From the NCBI RefSeq assembly GCF_029051725.1, contig NZ_JAACFU010000016.1, positions 1-64,000 on the forward strand: a stretch of 64,000 nt of DNA, written 5' to 3'. Shown one piece after another: positions 52,549 to 60,707 of this stretch. Each line of letters begins with the position of its first letter. The first letter of the stretch is position 1. A model generated the notes under the pieces. That model was not told where the DNA came from, ran no database searches, and saw nothing but the letters and a program-made list of their open reading frames with translations. Made by a program: the position numbers and the translations under genes. This DNA is from Bradyrhizobium sp. CSS354 (GTDB lineage Bacteria; Pseudomonadota; Alphaproteobacteria; Rhizobiales; Xanthobacteraceae).

Positions 52549-52566
52549 CTATGCAAAAACCGACAG
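52549..52566 (-). promoter_or_regulatory. TTTTGCATAG motif, site 6
   Basis: Read toward the minus-strand gene, the sequence is CTGTCGGTTTTTGCATAG. It lies 73 bases upstream of the small secreted protein start. Confidence 0.65.
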
Positions 52567-52817
52567 GCTGACGTCTCAGGTTCAGAAGAAGCAAGCTGCC
52601 GCTGAGCCGACCAGTCGTGACCAAGTTTCGGTGGTGTCACAGCGCAAATGCACTACCCCAATACCATGATCATGGTCCCTGCCGGATTCCGCTCGCATTC
52701 TCTAAGGGTTGTTAGCCAAATTCTGCATTTGCCTCAAGGTAGCCCACGCTTGTTAGCTGCTTTGAAGCTAAACATGATGATCGTCATATCCAACGCACCC
52801 GAACAGGTGACACGGTC

Positions 52818-54734
52818 GTGGCATCACTACATCAGGCGATACATCGCAAGCCCCAACTCGTCGTCGGCGCCTTCCTTGCCGTCATGGTGGCGTGCGTCCT
52901 TGGCCTCGTCTTGTGGAAGGCGTCGGTGGCTCGTCATGCCAGCCTAGTCCGGGCGCAAGAAGATTTAGGTAATCTTGCCCGTTCGCTGGCCCGGCACGCA
53001 ACCACTACCCTCAAGGCCCCTGATGTGGCCATGACCGGATTGGCGGACTTGCTAAAGTACCAGAGCCCGTTGCCGGAGCGGCTAAATGCTCATCTGGTCG
53101 ACGCGACCCGCTCTCTGCCGCAAATTCGCGAGATAGGTGTTTTAAATTCGGACGGCAACTGGCGATACTCGTCTATCGAGCGTCTACCCAATCACAACAA
53201 CTCCGATCGTTCGTACTTCGCGCACCATCGAGACAATCCAATGTCCGAGATGCTGGTGAGCGGACCAATCGTCTCCAGGATTAGCGGGCAACCATCCATC
53301 ATTCTGTCGAAGCGGATCAACAGTCCGACCGGGGACTTCGCAGGTGTTGTGGTCGCCGCGATCGACTGCAACTACATCAGCAACTTCTATTCGTCCTTTG
53401 GTGTCGGCGCTCAAGGCGGCATAAGCCTCCTGTCCTCCGATGGAACGATGTTCGCTCGCTGGCCGGTGGTGGAAAGCGGTCGAAAGATCGCCGACACCTC
53501 GCTGTTCCAGAAGCGCTTGATCGAAAGCCCTAGGGGGTCCTACAAGATCACCTCCCCGTTCGACGGTCTCACCAAGTTCATCGCATACGAGCTGGACCCC
53601 GAATACGCGGTGGTCGTCACGGTGGCCCGATCAGAGAACGAAGTGCTGGCCAATTGGCGCACCGATCTGATCTCGGATGCCGTCGTCGCGGTCCTGCTGG
53701 TCGCGATCATCGTCGCCATGGCGGCGCTGTTGAGGAGCCAATTCACCTTCAGGACTGGACTCGAACGGTCCCTGCGGGAGAGGGAGGCGCGTCTGCGTTT
53801 GTTGGCGGACAACATCGCCGACATTGTCATCGTGATGGACCGAAAGGGATATCTCCGCTACGTGTCGCCTTCGGTGGTGGCTGTGCTCGGGATGACCGAG
53901 AATGATTTCCTCGGCCGGTTATGTCTCGACGTGGTCCATGACGACGACCGGGAAAAGGTTATGGCTGCGAGCCGAGAAGTGAAGCACGCCAGCGCCTCCA
54001 GCTCAGTTCGCTTTCGTATTCGGCGGGGAGATGGGGCCATCGCCTGGCTGGAGGCTCATTTCAAGTTGGCCGAGCAGTCGTTCGGTGGCGAACTAGAGAT
54101 CGTTGGGACCCTTCGCGACATCACGAAGCAGAAGCGCCTTGAGGACGAGCTGTCATCAGCCAACCTCAGACTGGCCCAGCTCGCGACGACGGACGGTCTG
54201 ACTCGACTTGCGAACCGGCGCAGCTTCGATGCCTTCTTGCGGGAGGCCTACGCCAAACATGACATGCTATCGGTGCTCCTGATCGACATTGACCAGTTCA
54301 AGGGCTTCAACGACGCACTGGGCCACCAGGCCGGGGACGGTTGCCTCCAGCGAATTGCCGAGGTGATCGGAAGCGCCACCGCAAACACGGGAGGATTGTC
54401 GGCGCGGTATGGCGGCGAGGAGTTCGCGGTGATCCTGCCCGGCGTGAACGAAGAAAGGGCGGTGAAGGTGGCCGACGCGATTCGAATGTTGGTCGCTCGT
54501 TTGCAGATCCACCATCCGCGCTCGCCACGAAAGTACGTGACGATAAGCGTGGGCGTCGCCGAAAAGCGCGATGCCACGACGGATGAGTTGGCGCTCACCC
54601 GTGACGCTGACATCGCCTTGTACCACGCAAAGGAACAAGGCCGGGACTGCTCAGTCGCAAGCTCCTCGCTCGTATCCTCGCGTCTGGAGATGCCGTCGCT
54701 GGTGCCCTCGCTGCCTGATCTGGAGGGTGCGTGA
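52818..54734 (+). CDS. Membrane diguanylate cyclase: Cache sensor, PAS and GGDEF domains
   Basis: A 638-residue receptor. It has membrane helices at about 14-33 and 287-305, with a periplasmic dCache-like domain between them (IREIGVLNSDGNWRYSSIERL, DRSYFAHHRDN, GVVVAAIDCNYISNFY). A PAS domain (about 325-440, LADNIADIVIVMDRKGYLRYVSPS) and a GGDEF domain (about 460-625) follow; the active-site loop GGEEF is at 532-536, so the cyclase should make c-di-GMP. An RxxD inhibitory site was not confirmed. The start is GTG at 52818. No EAL domain is present. Confidence 0.9.
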   Translation: MASLHQAIHRKPQLVVGAFLAVMVACVLGLVLWKASVARHASLVRAQEDLGNLARSLARHATTTLKAPDVAMTGLADLLKYQSPLPERLNAHLVDATRSLPQIREIGVLNSDGNWRYSSIERLPNHNNSDRSYFAHHRDNPMSEMLVSGPIVSRISGQPSIILSKRINSPTGDFAGVVVAAIDCNYISNFYSSFGVGAQGGISLLSSDGTMFARWPVVESGRKIADTSLFQKRLIESPRGSYKITSPFDGLTKFIAYELDPEYAVVVTVARSENEVLANWRTDLISDAVVAVLLVAIIVAMAALLRSQFTFRTGLERSLREREARLRLLADNIADIVIVMDRKGYLRYVSPSVVAVLGMTENDFLGRLCLDVVHDDDREKVMAASREVKHASASSSVRFRIRRGDGAIAWLEAHFKLAEQSFGGELEIVGTLRDITKQKRLEDELSSANLRLAQLATTDGLTRLANRRSFDAFLREAYAKHDMLSVLLIDIDQFKGFNDALGHQAGDGCLQRIAEVIGSATANTGGLSARYGGEEFAVILPGVNEERAVKVADAIRMLVARLQIHHPRSPRKYVTISVGVAEKRDATTDELALTRDADIALYHAKEQGRDCSVASSSLVSSRLEMPSLVPSLPDLEGA

Positions 54735-55038
54735 TGAGAGCACCGGATAAGCGAGGGGCACGGCGAGTTGCGTTCGGTGGGGACAACAGAGTTGATCGCC
54801 CGGCGAGCAGACCGGCTCCCCTGAAGAAGTGAACTTCACCCGTCCGCGGTGAGATTGAGCAAGAATCTGCTCATCGGCATTCCCGCTTGTGCCCCGTCGG
54901 CGAAGTAGCGGCGGTGTTTCAAGACGTCCGCTCGCTGATGCATGGCGGACCAGCTCTGCTCAAAATTGAGTTCTTCGCGCTTCGACCCAAAGGCGACTTC
55001 ACGGCCTCCTGCCCAAGAGCGAAGGTGATAGTGTCTTT
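54735..55038. other. Intergenic stretch with decayed repeat
   Basis: About 300 bases holding the 54949-54987 repeat and GTCCGC-type relic sequence; no gene. A long minus-strand frame (54836-55573) is judged spurious. Confidence 0.45.
54949..54987 (+). repeat. TTGAGTTCTTCGC repeat, copy 1
   Basis: ACCAG, a short spacer, then AATTGAGTTCTTCGCGCTTC matches 57664-57700 with about 32 of 38 positions. Copies 1 and 2 flank the adenylate cyclase gene in the same orientation. Confidence 0.55.
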
Positions 55039-55347
55039 TCAATTTTTGCGAGCAAGCCAGTACGAATTGTCTTGGGTTGCGAAACAGCGCACGCGAAATT
55101 CGAACGGCGACATGCCATTCAATAGCTCTACCGCCGGATTTAACTCCTCGCAACCGGCTTGCTCCATAACGACGAGCTGATCGGCGGCTAACCAAGCTAG
55201 GATCGGAACTGAAGGACCAACTAGTACGACATAGGCGAGGCCGAGGCCCTGAGAATAGCGTTCGATACGGACCCATGTCCGATCCACCACGACCACTCCG
55301 AGGCCAAAGCACACGATCCAAATAGCGAGCCAACATGCAGAGGTCAT
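55039..55347 (-). CDS. Small membrane protein, hypothetical
   Basis: A 102-residue protein with two hydrophobic helices (about 4-22 and 36-56) and a soluble C-terminus (CEELNPAVELLNGMSPFEFRVRCFATQ). GGGAG is placed 8 bases before the ATG, which supports it. No family was recognised. It stands alone on the minus strand and diverges from the adenylate cyclase gene. Confidence 0.6.
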   Translation of the reverse strand: MTSACWLAIWIVCFGLGVVVVDRTWVRIERYSQGLGLAYVVLVGPSVPILAWLAADQLVVMEQAGCEELNPAVELLNGMSPFEFRVRCFATQDNSYWLARKN

Positions 55348-55624
55348 ACACGTCTCCCAAGGACTGAAGTAACCCTGTAGGTGTCTCCGTCACTGACTCC
55401 AGCCAATCTAATGAGGAGAGCTTAACTAGTTTTGGGGCTTCGCAGCAGCCACTGAACCTCTCAGCCAGATTACGCAAATTCGAAGTCTGAGTCTGGCCCA
55501 TCGCTGACCTGCCGCGCGCAGCCGGTGGAGGACCACTTGTGACCCATTTCGGAGTGTTGCGAGCTCTGGCCAATTGGCTTCGGCCTGATACACTTCAAGC
55601 TGTGACGGCGTAGAGGACGGCTCC
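55348..55624. other. Region upstream of the adenylate cyclase gene with inverted-repeat copy
   Basis: About 275 bases; it includes the 55493-55546 repeat copy. No gene is supported. The cyclase promoter is presumably within the last 80 bases. Confidence 0.45.
55493..55546 (-). repeat. Dispersed repeat, copy 2 (inverted partner of 338-387)
   Basis: The reverse complement matches 338-387 over about 50 bases (GGGTCACAAGTGGTCC then CACCGGCTGCGCGCGGCAGG). The copies are about 55 kb apart, in opposite directions. Confidence 0.6.
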
Positions 55625-57529
55625 ATGGTCCGACAGCGTGTCGAGCGCAAGCTGGCTGCGGTTTTGGTCGCAGACGTAGCGGGCTATTCACGTCTGATGG
55701 AGTTGAACGAGGAGGAGACCCACCGACGGTTAAGCATGTTGCAGCGCGAGGTGATCAGCGCGCATATCGGCCAACACCACGGCAAGATCATCAAGAACAC
55801 CGGTGACGGCGTACTCGTCGAGTTCGCGAGCGTCGTTGATGCAGTTCACAGCGCCGTGGAAATCCAGCGTCACATGAGCGAGCGTAACGCCGGCATTCCG
55901 GACGATCGACGCATCGCATTTCGTATCGGCATCAATCTGGGCGACGTCATCGTGGAGCCCAACGACATCTACGGCGACGGCGTCAACGTGGCGGCACGGC
56001 TGGAAGGGCTGGCTGATCCGGGCGGGCTATGCATCTCCCACACCGCCTATGACCAGGTGCGCGACAAGGTGCCGTATCCGTTCGTCGACAAGGGCGAGCA
56101 CATCGTCAAGAATATTTCGCGACCGGTCCGTGTATACGCGCTAGACGCCAAGACGGTGGCAGCCCTGCCGACGCTCGCGTCGACGACAGATTCGAACCAA
56201 CCGTCCCAGTATCGAGCGAGCCGCGCCTTGCTCGCGGCATGTGTCGCGGGGCTCGTGCTACTCTCAGGCGGACTGTGGCTCGGCATCAAGTCGGCAAGAG
56301 CACCCCAATCCCCCGCCGATTTGCCGCGTATCTCAATGGTCGTTCTGCCGGTCGTGAATCTCAGCGGCAATTCCTCCCAGGATTATCTTGCCGACGCCAT
56401 TACGGAGGGGCTGACGACGGTCTTGTCGCGCGCCAGGGATGCGTTCGTGATCGCCCGGAGTACGGCGTTCACCTACAAAGGCAAGGCGATCGATATAAAG
56501 CAGGTCGGCAGGGAACTGGGCGTGCGTTATGCGCTGCAAGGAAGCGCGCAGTATAGCGGTGGAAAAATCCGGGTGAATGCCCAGCTAATCGACACCGCTA
56601 CCGGAGCGCACCTCTGGGCCGACCAGTTCGATGCGGATCGCTCCGATCTGCTGGAGATGCAGGATGACATTGTCATTCGGCTCTCGCGCGCGCTGTCCGT
56701 TCAACTCATCGATGCCGACCTTGCGCGCGCGATGCGGATGCACCCTGGAAACCTCGAGGCACAGGATCTTGCCCTGCAATGCGTTTCCAACCTGATCAAA
56801 TCGGCGGATCCCGAAGCCATCGGTCCGTGTCGTCGCGCGTTACAGCTCGACAGCGGAAATGCGATTGCACTAGGTTTAACGGCATTTGCCACGATTTATC
56901 CGGTCGTCATATCGCAGAGCGACAACCCAAAAGAGGCCATCAAGCTTGCGGACGAACTCGCCTCGCGGGCGCTCGCCGCCGATCCCAACGCCGCAGGCGC
57001 GCACGTGGCTAAGGCTTGGGTGATGATGGCGCAAAGCCATCACGAACAGGCGATCCTCGAAGCGGAAAAATCCCTCGCCCTCGATCCGAGCATGATCCAG
57101 GGATATTTGGCCATTGGTGTCGCCAACAACTTTTTGGCTCGCCCGGACCGATCGATCGAGGTGGCTGAAAAAGCGGTCCGGCTGAGTCCGCGCGACCCGT
57201 TTTTGACGGCGTTCTATGGGATCAAGAGCGAATCCTTCTTCATTTTGCGTCAGGACGACAAGGCGATCGAAGCGGCCCGCCGATCGTTGTCGCTGGCCTC
57301 ATACCCGGACCCCTATATAAGCCTGATATTGATCTCGGCATCGGCCCTGAACGGGCACCAGGCCCAGGCGGACGAAGCGCTCAAGGCCTATCTCGCCGAC
57401 AGCCGGGCCAAGAGCAAGACCATCGCCCAATTCCAGACGCAGCAATTGGCGTTGGCAAACAATGCGGGTTGGCTAACCTACAATGAGCGTTTCGCTGACG
57501 GTCTTCGCAAGGCGGGATTTCCAGAATGA
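55625..57529 (+). CDS. Class III adenylate/guanylate cyclase with TolB-like and TPR regions
   Basis: A 634-residue protein. The cyclase domain (about 8-170) has metal-binding Asp17 (LVADVAGYS) and Asp61 (KNTGDGVLVEF), plus IYGDGVNVAARLE near 115-127. One membrane helix lies at about 200-220. A FlgO/TolB-like domain (about 233-360: VVLPVVNLSGN, DYLADAITEGLTTVLSR, RYALQGSAQYSGGKIRVNAQLIDTATGAHLWADQFD) precedes a TPR region to the end (ALAADPNAAGAHVAKAWVMM and similar repeats). It probably makes cAMP; such multidomain cyclases are abundant in Bradyrhizobium. Both metal Asp are present, so activity is expected. Confidence 0.9.
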   Translation: MVRQRVERKLAAVLVADVAGYSRLMELNEEETHRRLSMLQREVISAHIGQHHGKIIKNTGDGVLVEFASVVDAVHSAVEIQRHMSERNAGIPDDRRIAFRIGINLGDVIVEPNDIYGDGVNVAARLEGLADPGGLCISHTAYDQVRDKVPYPFVDKGEHIVKNISRPVRVYALDAKTVAALPTLASTTDSNQPSQYRASRALLAACVAGLVLLSGGLWLGIKSARAPQSPADLPRISMVVLPVVNLSGNSSQDYLADAITEGLTTVLSRARDAFVIARSTAFTYKGKAIDIKQVGRELGVRYALQGSAQYSGGKIRVNAQLIDTATGAHLWADQFDADRSDLLEMQDDIVIRLSRALSVQLIDADLARAMRMHPGNLEAQDLALQCVSNLIKSADPEAIGPCRRALQLDSGNAIALGLTAFATIYPVVISQSDNPKEAIKLADELASRALAADPNAAGAHVAKAWVMMAQSHHEQAILEAEKSLALDPSMIQGYLAIGVANNFLARPDRSIEVAEKAVRLSPRDPFLTAFYGIKSESFFILRQDDKAIEAARRSLSLASYPDPYISLILISASALNGHQAQADEALKAYLADSRAKSKTIAQFQTQQLALANNAGWLTYNERFADGLRKAGFPE

Positions 57530-57928
57530 AGGAGCCGCTTCGATATTGGCGACGCTCAAGTGTGACTTTGGCGTACCTGATCGTACCGTATTGCGATTTC
57601 TAGTTATGGACCATCAGGAAGTTCGGCTCTTTTGGAGGAGTTCCGCTCAACGCGCCACAGCAGACCAGATTGCTCAACTTGAGTTCTTCGCATTTTGACC
57701 GTTAGCTAACTTGGGGCCCTTCCTGTCACCGGCAAAAACCATTGGACGTCATCTGTCCCGCTGCAGATGACTTTTCTTTTTTAACTTTGCGGTTTGTCCC
57801 CAAAGGGGCAGAGCGTGGCGCCCACTGTGGCACCGACGTAATACGTTGCAGTTTGCACAAAGCTTCGAGCGAGCCGCCAAAGGAAGTCATGAAACCGGGC
57901 AAGGTAGTGGCGGCAAGGACGAACAAAA
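57530..57928. other. Intergenic stretch with decayed repeat
   Basis: About 400 bases holding the second TTGAGTTCTTCGC copy. No gene is supported. Confidence 0.45.
57664..57700 (+). repeat. TTGAGTTCTTCGC repeat, copy 2
   Basis: ACCAGATTGCTCAACTTGAG then TTCTTCGCATTTTGACC. Its partner is at 54949-54987, on the other side of the adenylate cyclase gene. Confidence 0.55.
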
Positions 57929-57950
57929 AAACCCCGCCGAAGCGGGGTTT
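57929..57950 (-). terminator. Rho-independent terminator of the PsiF-like gene
   Basis: AAACCCCGC, loop CGAA, GCGGGGTTT. On the minus strand the hairpin is followed by a run of seven T, 22 bases past the PsiF-like stop. Confidence 0.9.
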
Positions 57951-57972
57951 GTTGATGCGATGCTGGTGAATG

Positions 57973-58161
57973 CTAGGCTTTAGCCATGCATTCTTTGACA
58001 TACGCCCGCTTCTTCGACAGATGAAGCCCCTGCTCAGAAGCCTCCTTCTTGCAGACCTTCTGCCTCGCGAGCCACTCGGGGTTCTGCGTCGCACTCCCTG
58101 CAAGCGCAGGTGTGGTGGCTGCTGCCAGCGCAGCGGCTGTGATAACGGCAATGTATTTCAT
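57973..58161 (-). CDS. PsiF-like small secreted protein
   Basis: A 62-residue exported protein: signal MKYIAVITAAALAAATTPALA, then WLARQKVCKKEASEQGLHLS and KKRAYVKECMAKA. The C--EA---GL----R---V-ECM pattern is a single PsiF repeat. The function is unknown (PsiF is phosphate-starvation inducible in E. coli). GGAGA sits before the ATG at 58161; the upstream in-frame start is not used. A strong terminator follows. Confidence 0.8.
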   Translation of the reverse strand: MKYIAVITAAALAAATTPALAGSATQNPEWLARQKVCKKEASEQGLHLSKKRAYVKECMAKA

Positions 58162-58705
58162 AAAATCTCCAGAAGTGTGATGCACCAAGGACCATGTTAA
58201 GTTCCCTGATCACGAAGGCAATGTAGAGAGCGCTCAAAATACCATCAAACTGGTTCGGTTTTGAGTAAGGAGGAGGCAGTGTGACGAAGAACCATGCAAT
58301 TGCGCGCTGCTTTCCCATCCTGTTTGCGGCGAGGTTGGTTTCCAACCCGAGACTCTGTTCGTCCACTCTGTCAACAGGCACGACGCTTCGCGCCAACCTC
58401 CCCTAGTGGCCCGTTTGAAAAACTGGCGATGGGCATCGAAGATGTCCGCTCGTCAGGGCTGAACGGACGTGATCGCGGGAGGACTAACCCGACGCTTGTG
58501 ACCCCAAGCGGACGTCGAAGTCTGCTCAGCTGTACGGGCTTGTGTATCTTTTGATCCAACTTGCTGGTTGGCGCTCGCCTACGCTCGCCCCGAGGGGTGG
58601 GCATGAACCAACATTCACTTACGCCGAGATCCGAAAGGTGCATCCTGCGACGTCTGATCCCGTCTCGGACTGGACCAGCTCAGACCTGAACCATCTCATT
58701 GCGGC
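58162..58705. other. Intergenic relic stretch
   Basis: About 540 bases. Frames are low-quality. GATGTCCGCTC and CCAAGCGGACGTC fragments echo the decayed repeat style found elsewhere. The N-terminal part of the receiver domain that follows is not found here. Confidence 0.4.
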
Positions 58706-59008
58706 GTGCTTACCGACATTCACTTGAAAGGCACACTCACTGGCTGGGATGTTGCAAGGCGCGCCAGAGAGCTGAATCCAGAGATCCCGGTTGTCTACAT
58801 GACGGGCGCGGCGGCTAACGACTGGCCGTCTCACGGCGTGCCGAACAGCGTTCTTTTGAATAAGCCATTCGCGCCTGCGCAGGTCGTTACGGCCGTGTCT
58901 CAGCTGCTCAACCACACGCCCCCGCCACACGATGGCGAGGCGAGCCTTGGCAAATTATCGTCAATGACAGCCCAGCCCCAAACACCGGCCGGACCTACTT
59001 CAAGCTAA
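58706..59008 (+). pseudogene. Truncated response-regulator receiver domain
   Basis: A GTG-started 100-residue frame begins directly at the phospho-acceptor strand: VLTDIHLKGTLTGWDVARRA, then PVVYMTGAAAND and SVLLNKPFAPAQVV with the conserved Lys. The first 50 residues of a receiver, including the acidic Asp pair, are absent. The remainder cannot form a functional domain. The tail after about residue 70 is unrelated and low-complexity. Confidence 0.6.
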
Positions 59009-59271
59009 CACTAACAGCGACGGAGTAGGCGCCGGTCGGGTCCGCGTGAAGGTAGTTCATGTGATGAAGTTGCGCGCCTTCTTAACTTGGATCAACACGC
59101 TCACGCTTAACTCACCACAACGGTCGTTTGGGACTCACAGGACCGCGCTCATTCCGGTATGTTATTTCGTATCTCCGGCAGTTGTCATTGGGCGCCGGCG
59201 CTGAGAGTTCAAGCGACTCCCGCCTAACAGGCCGGAGTGGGTCGTCATTCGGGTCGCATGAGAGTGATCCG

Positions 59272-60000
59272 ATGCCGGCAAATCTTGCGTCAGCGCTCAT
59301 CACCAAACTCGCTGTGTCGAACCACCTGGATGGCGAAGACATCCGTGCCATTCAGAACCTGCGGATTCGTGAGCGGCATCTGGGCTCCCGTGAAATTATC
59401 GTCGCGGATGGCGATCGTCCCGGCGAGTGCTGCCTGATCGTCGAGGGGTTTGCCTCGCGCTCGAAAACGACCGCCGCCGGAGAGCGACAGGTCCTGTCCT
59501 TGCATATTCCCGGCGACATACCTGACCTTCAAAGCCTCCACCTCGGCATCATGGACCACGATCTGATCAGCCTTTCGCCTTGCACGCTTGGTTTCATTTC
59601 GCACGCCGAGCTGACCGAGGTGACGGCACGACACCCGCACTTGGCCGCGGCCTTGTGGCGAGAGACCTTGATCGATGGTTCTATCTTTCGGGAATGGATC
59701 GTGAATGTCGGGCGGCGGGCCGCGCTGCAGAGAATGGCTCACCTGTTGATCGAAGTGCACGAGCGGCTGCAAGCAGTCGGGCGGACTCGCGGCGGAGAGT
59801 TTAGTTTGCCCATCACTCAAATTGATCTTGGCGACTGTTTGGGACTCTCGGTGGTCCATACCAATCGTACGCTCCAAGCTCTGCGCGGGGAACGGTTGGT
59901 GGAAACGGACAGATCGGGCTTCAACTTGCTCGACGAGGAACGGTTGAAAGAGTTGGCAGGGTTCGATCCGACCTATCTCCATCTGACGCCAAGCGGTTAG
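59272..60000 (+). CDS. Crp/Fnr-family transcriptional regulator
   Basis: A 242-residue regulator: cNMP-binding-like beta-roll (about 15-130; GSREIIVADGDRPGECCLIVEGFASRSKTT, LSLHIPGDIPDLQSLHLG), a dimer helix (LAAALWRETLIDGSIFREWIV) and a C-terminal winged HTH (ITQIDLGDCLGLSVVHTNRTLQALRGERLV). It lacks the Cys cluster of Fnr. The start at 59272 is chosen as it matches the family N-terminus; the frame upstream is probably untranslated. The neighbouring adenylate cyclase suggests possible cAMP links, but the roll shows no clear cAMP-contact motif. Confidence 0.88.
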   Translation: MPANLASALITKLAVSNHLDGEDIRAIQNLRIRERHLGSREIIVADGDRPGECCLIVEGFASRSKTTAAGERQVLSLHIPGDIPDLQSLHLGIMDHDLISLSPCTLGFISHAELTEVTARHPHLAAALWRETLIDGSIFREWIVNVGRRAALQRMAHLLIEVHERLQAVGRTRGGEFSLPITQIDLGDCLGLSVVHTNRTLQALRGERLVETDRSGFNLLDEERLKELAGFDPTYLHLTPSG

Positions 60001-60328
60001 AGAGCTTGCGGTTAAGGTCCGGATAGATCGAGCATCGGAAGGTTTCCATAGGCGAGTATCCGGAGCCTTTTTCAGCCAAATCGTTGATGAGCCCCCGACC
60101 TGCGGCAACTTCCGTTTGTGGCCCATCTGCGGCCTGGAGGCCATGGGCTCTTCGAGCGATATTGGAGGTAAAGCGGACATCGGGCGGCCGCCCGCCTAAT
60201 GAGTACATACCTCGCCGAACCGATCTTGACGGCAGTACCTGAGAAGGTTCGAGCCTCTTGAGCGTGGATTCCAAGTGACGACCTCGCGACAAATATGATA
60301 GTTCTCGGGTCGCGGGTGCCCCACAAGA
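60001..60328. other. Intergenic stretch leading into repeat copy B
   Basis: About 330 bases of decayed sequence (GTGGCCCATCTGCGGCC, AAAGCGGACATCGGGCGGCC, GAGTACATA), similar to 37150-37260. No gene is supported. Confidence 0.45.
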
Positions 60329-60420
60329 GTGCCACACAACAGCAGATCGCTGGGCCGAAAAGCACAACGAAATCAATGCCTCACAGGATTGTCGTATAAG
60401 TTCAATCCTGTCTGACAGCA
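60329..60420 (+). repeat. Dispersed intergenic repeat, copy B
   Basis: AGTGCCACACAACAGCAGAT (60329-60348) and TATAAGTTCAATCCTGTCTG (60395-60414) match copy A at 37399-37490 in order and direction. Decayed shared blocks continue upstream to about 60115. Confidence 0.6.
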
Positions 60421-60707
60421 GCAACCTTTTTTCCGCAAGATGGACCGCTCCTCGATACACGGGAGTAATGCATCTGTGATTCTGCGAGTGGCCTGCGCAC
60501 CAAAAAGCCAAGGTACCGCAACTCGTACTATCTCGCGCACCATCCCCAAAGATGTCCAAGCGCTCCTGCAGAACTCCCGGAGGAGCGTCGCCCTCGCAGT
60601 TGGTACAAGACACACGTGAGCATCTCCCTTGGTACTGCCGACCGCAAAGCGGCTGAGCATTCCGGCCGCCTGACAGTAGCCACCGCAAGACCCAGTGCAA
60701 CTGCAAT
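60421..60707. other. Intergenic stretch after repeat copy B
   Basis: About 290 bases before the stop of the large ATPase gene. Long minus-strand frames here show no domain. Confidence 0.4.

Noticed and set aside
54836..55573. 245-codon minus-strand frame
   Set aside because: Crosses two decayed repeats and overlaps the better-supported 102-residue membrane protein, which has a ribosome binding site.
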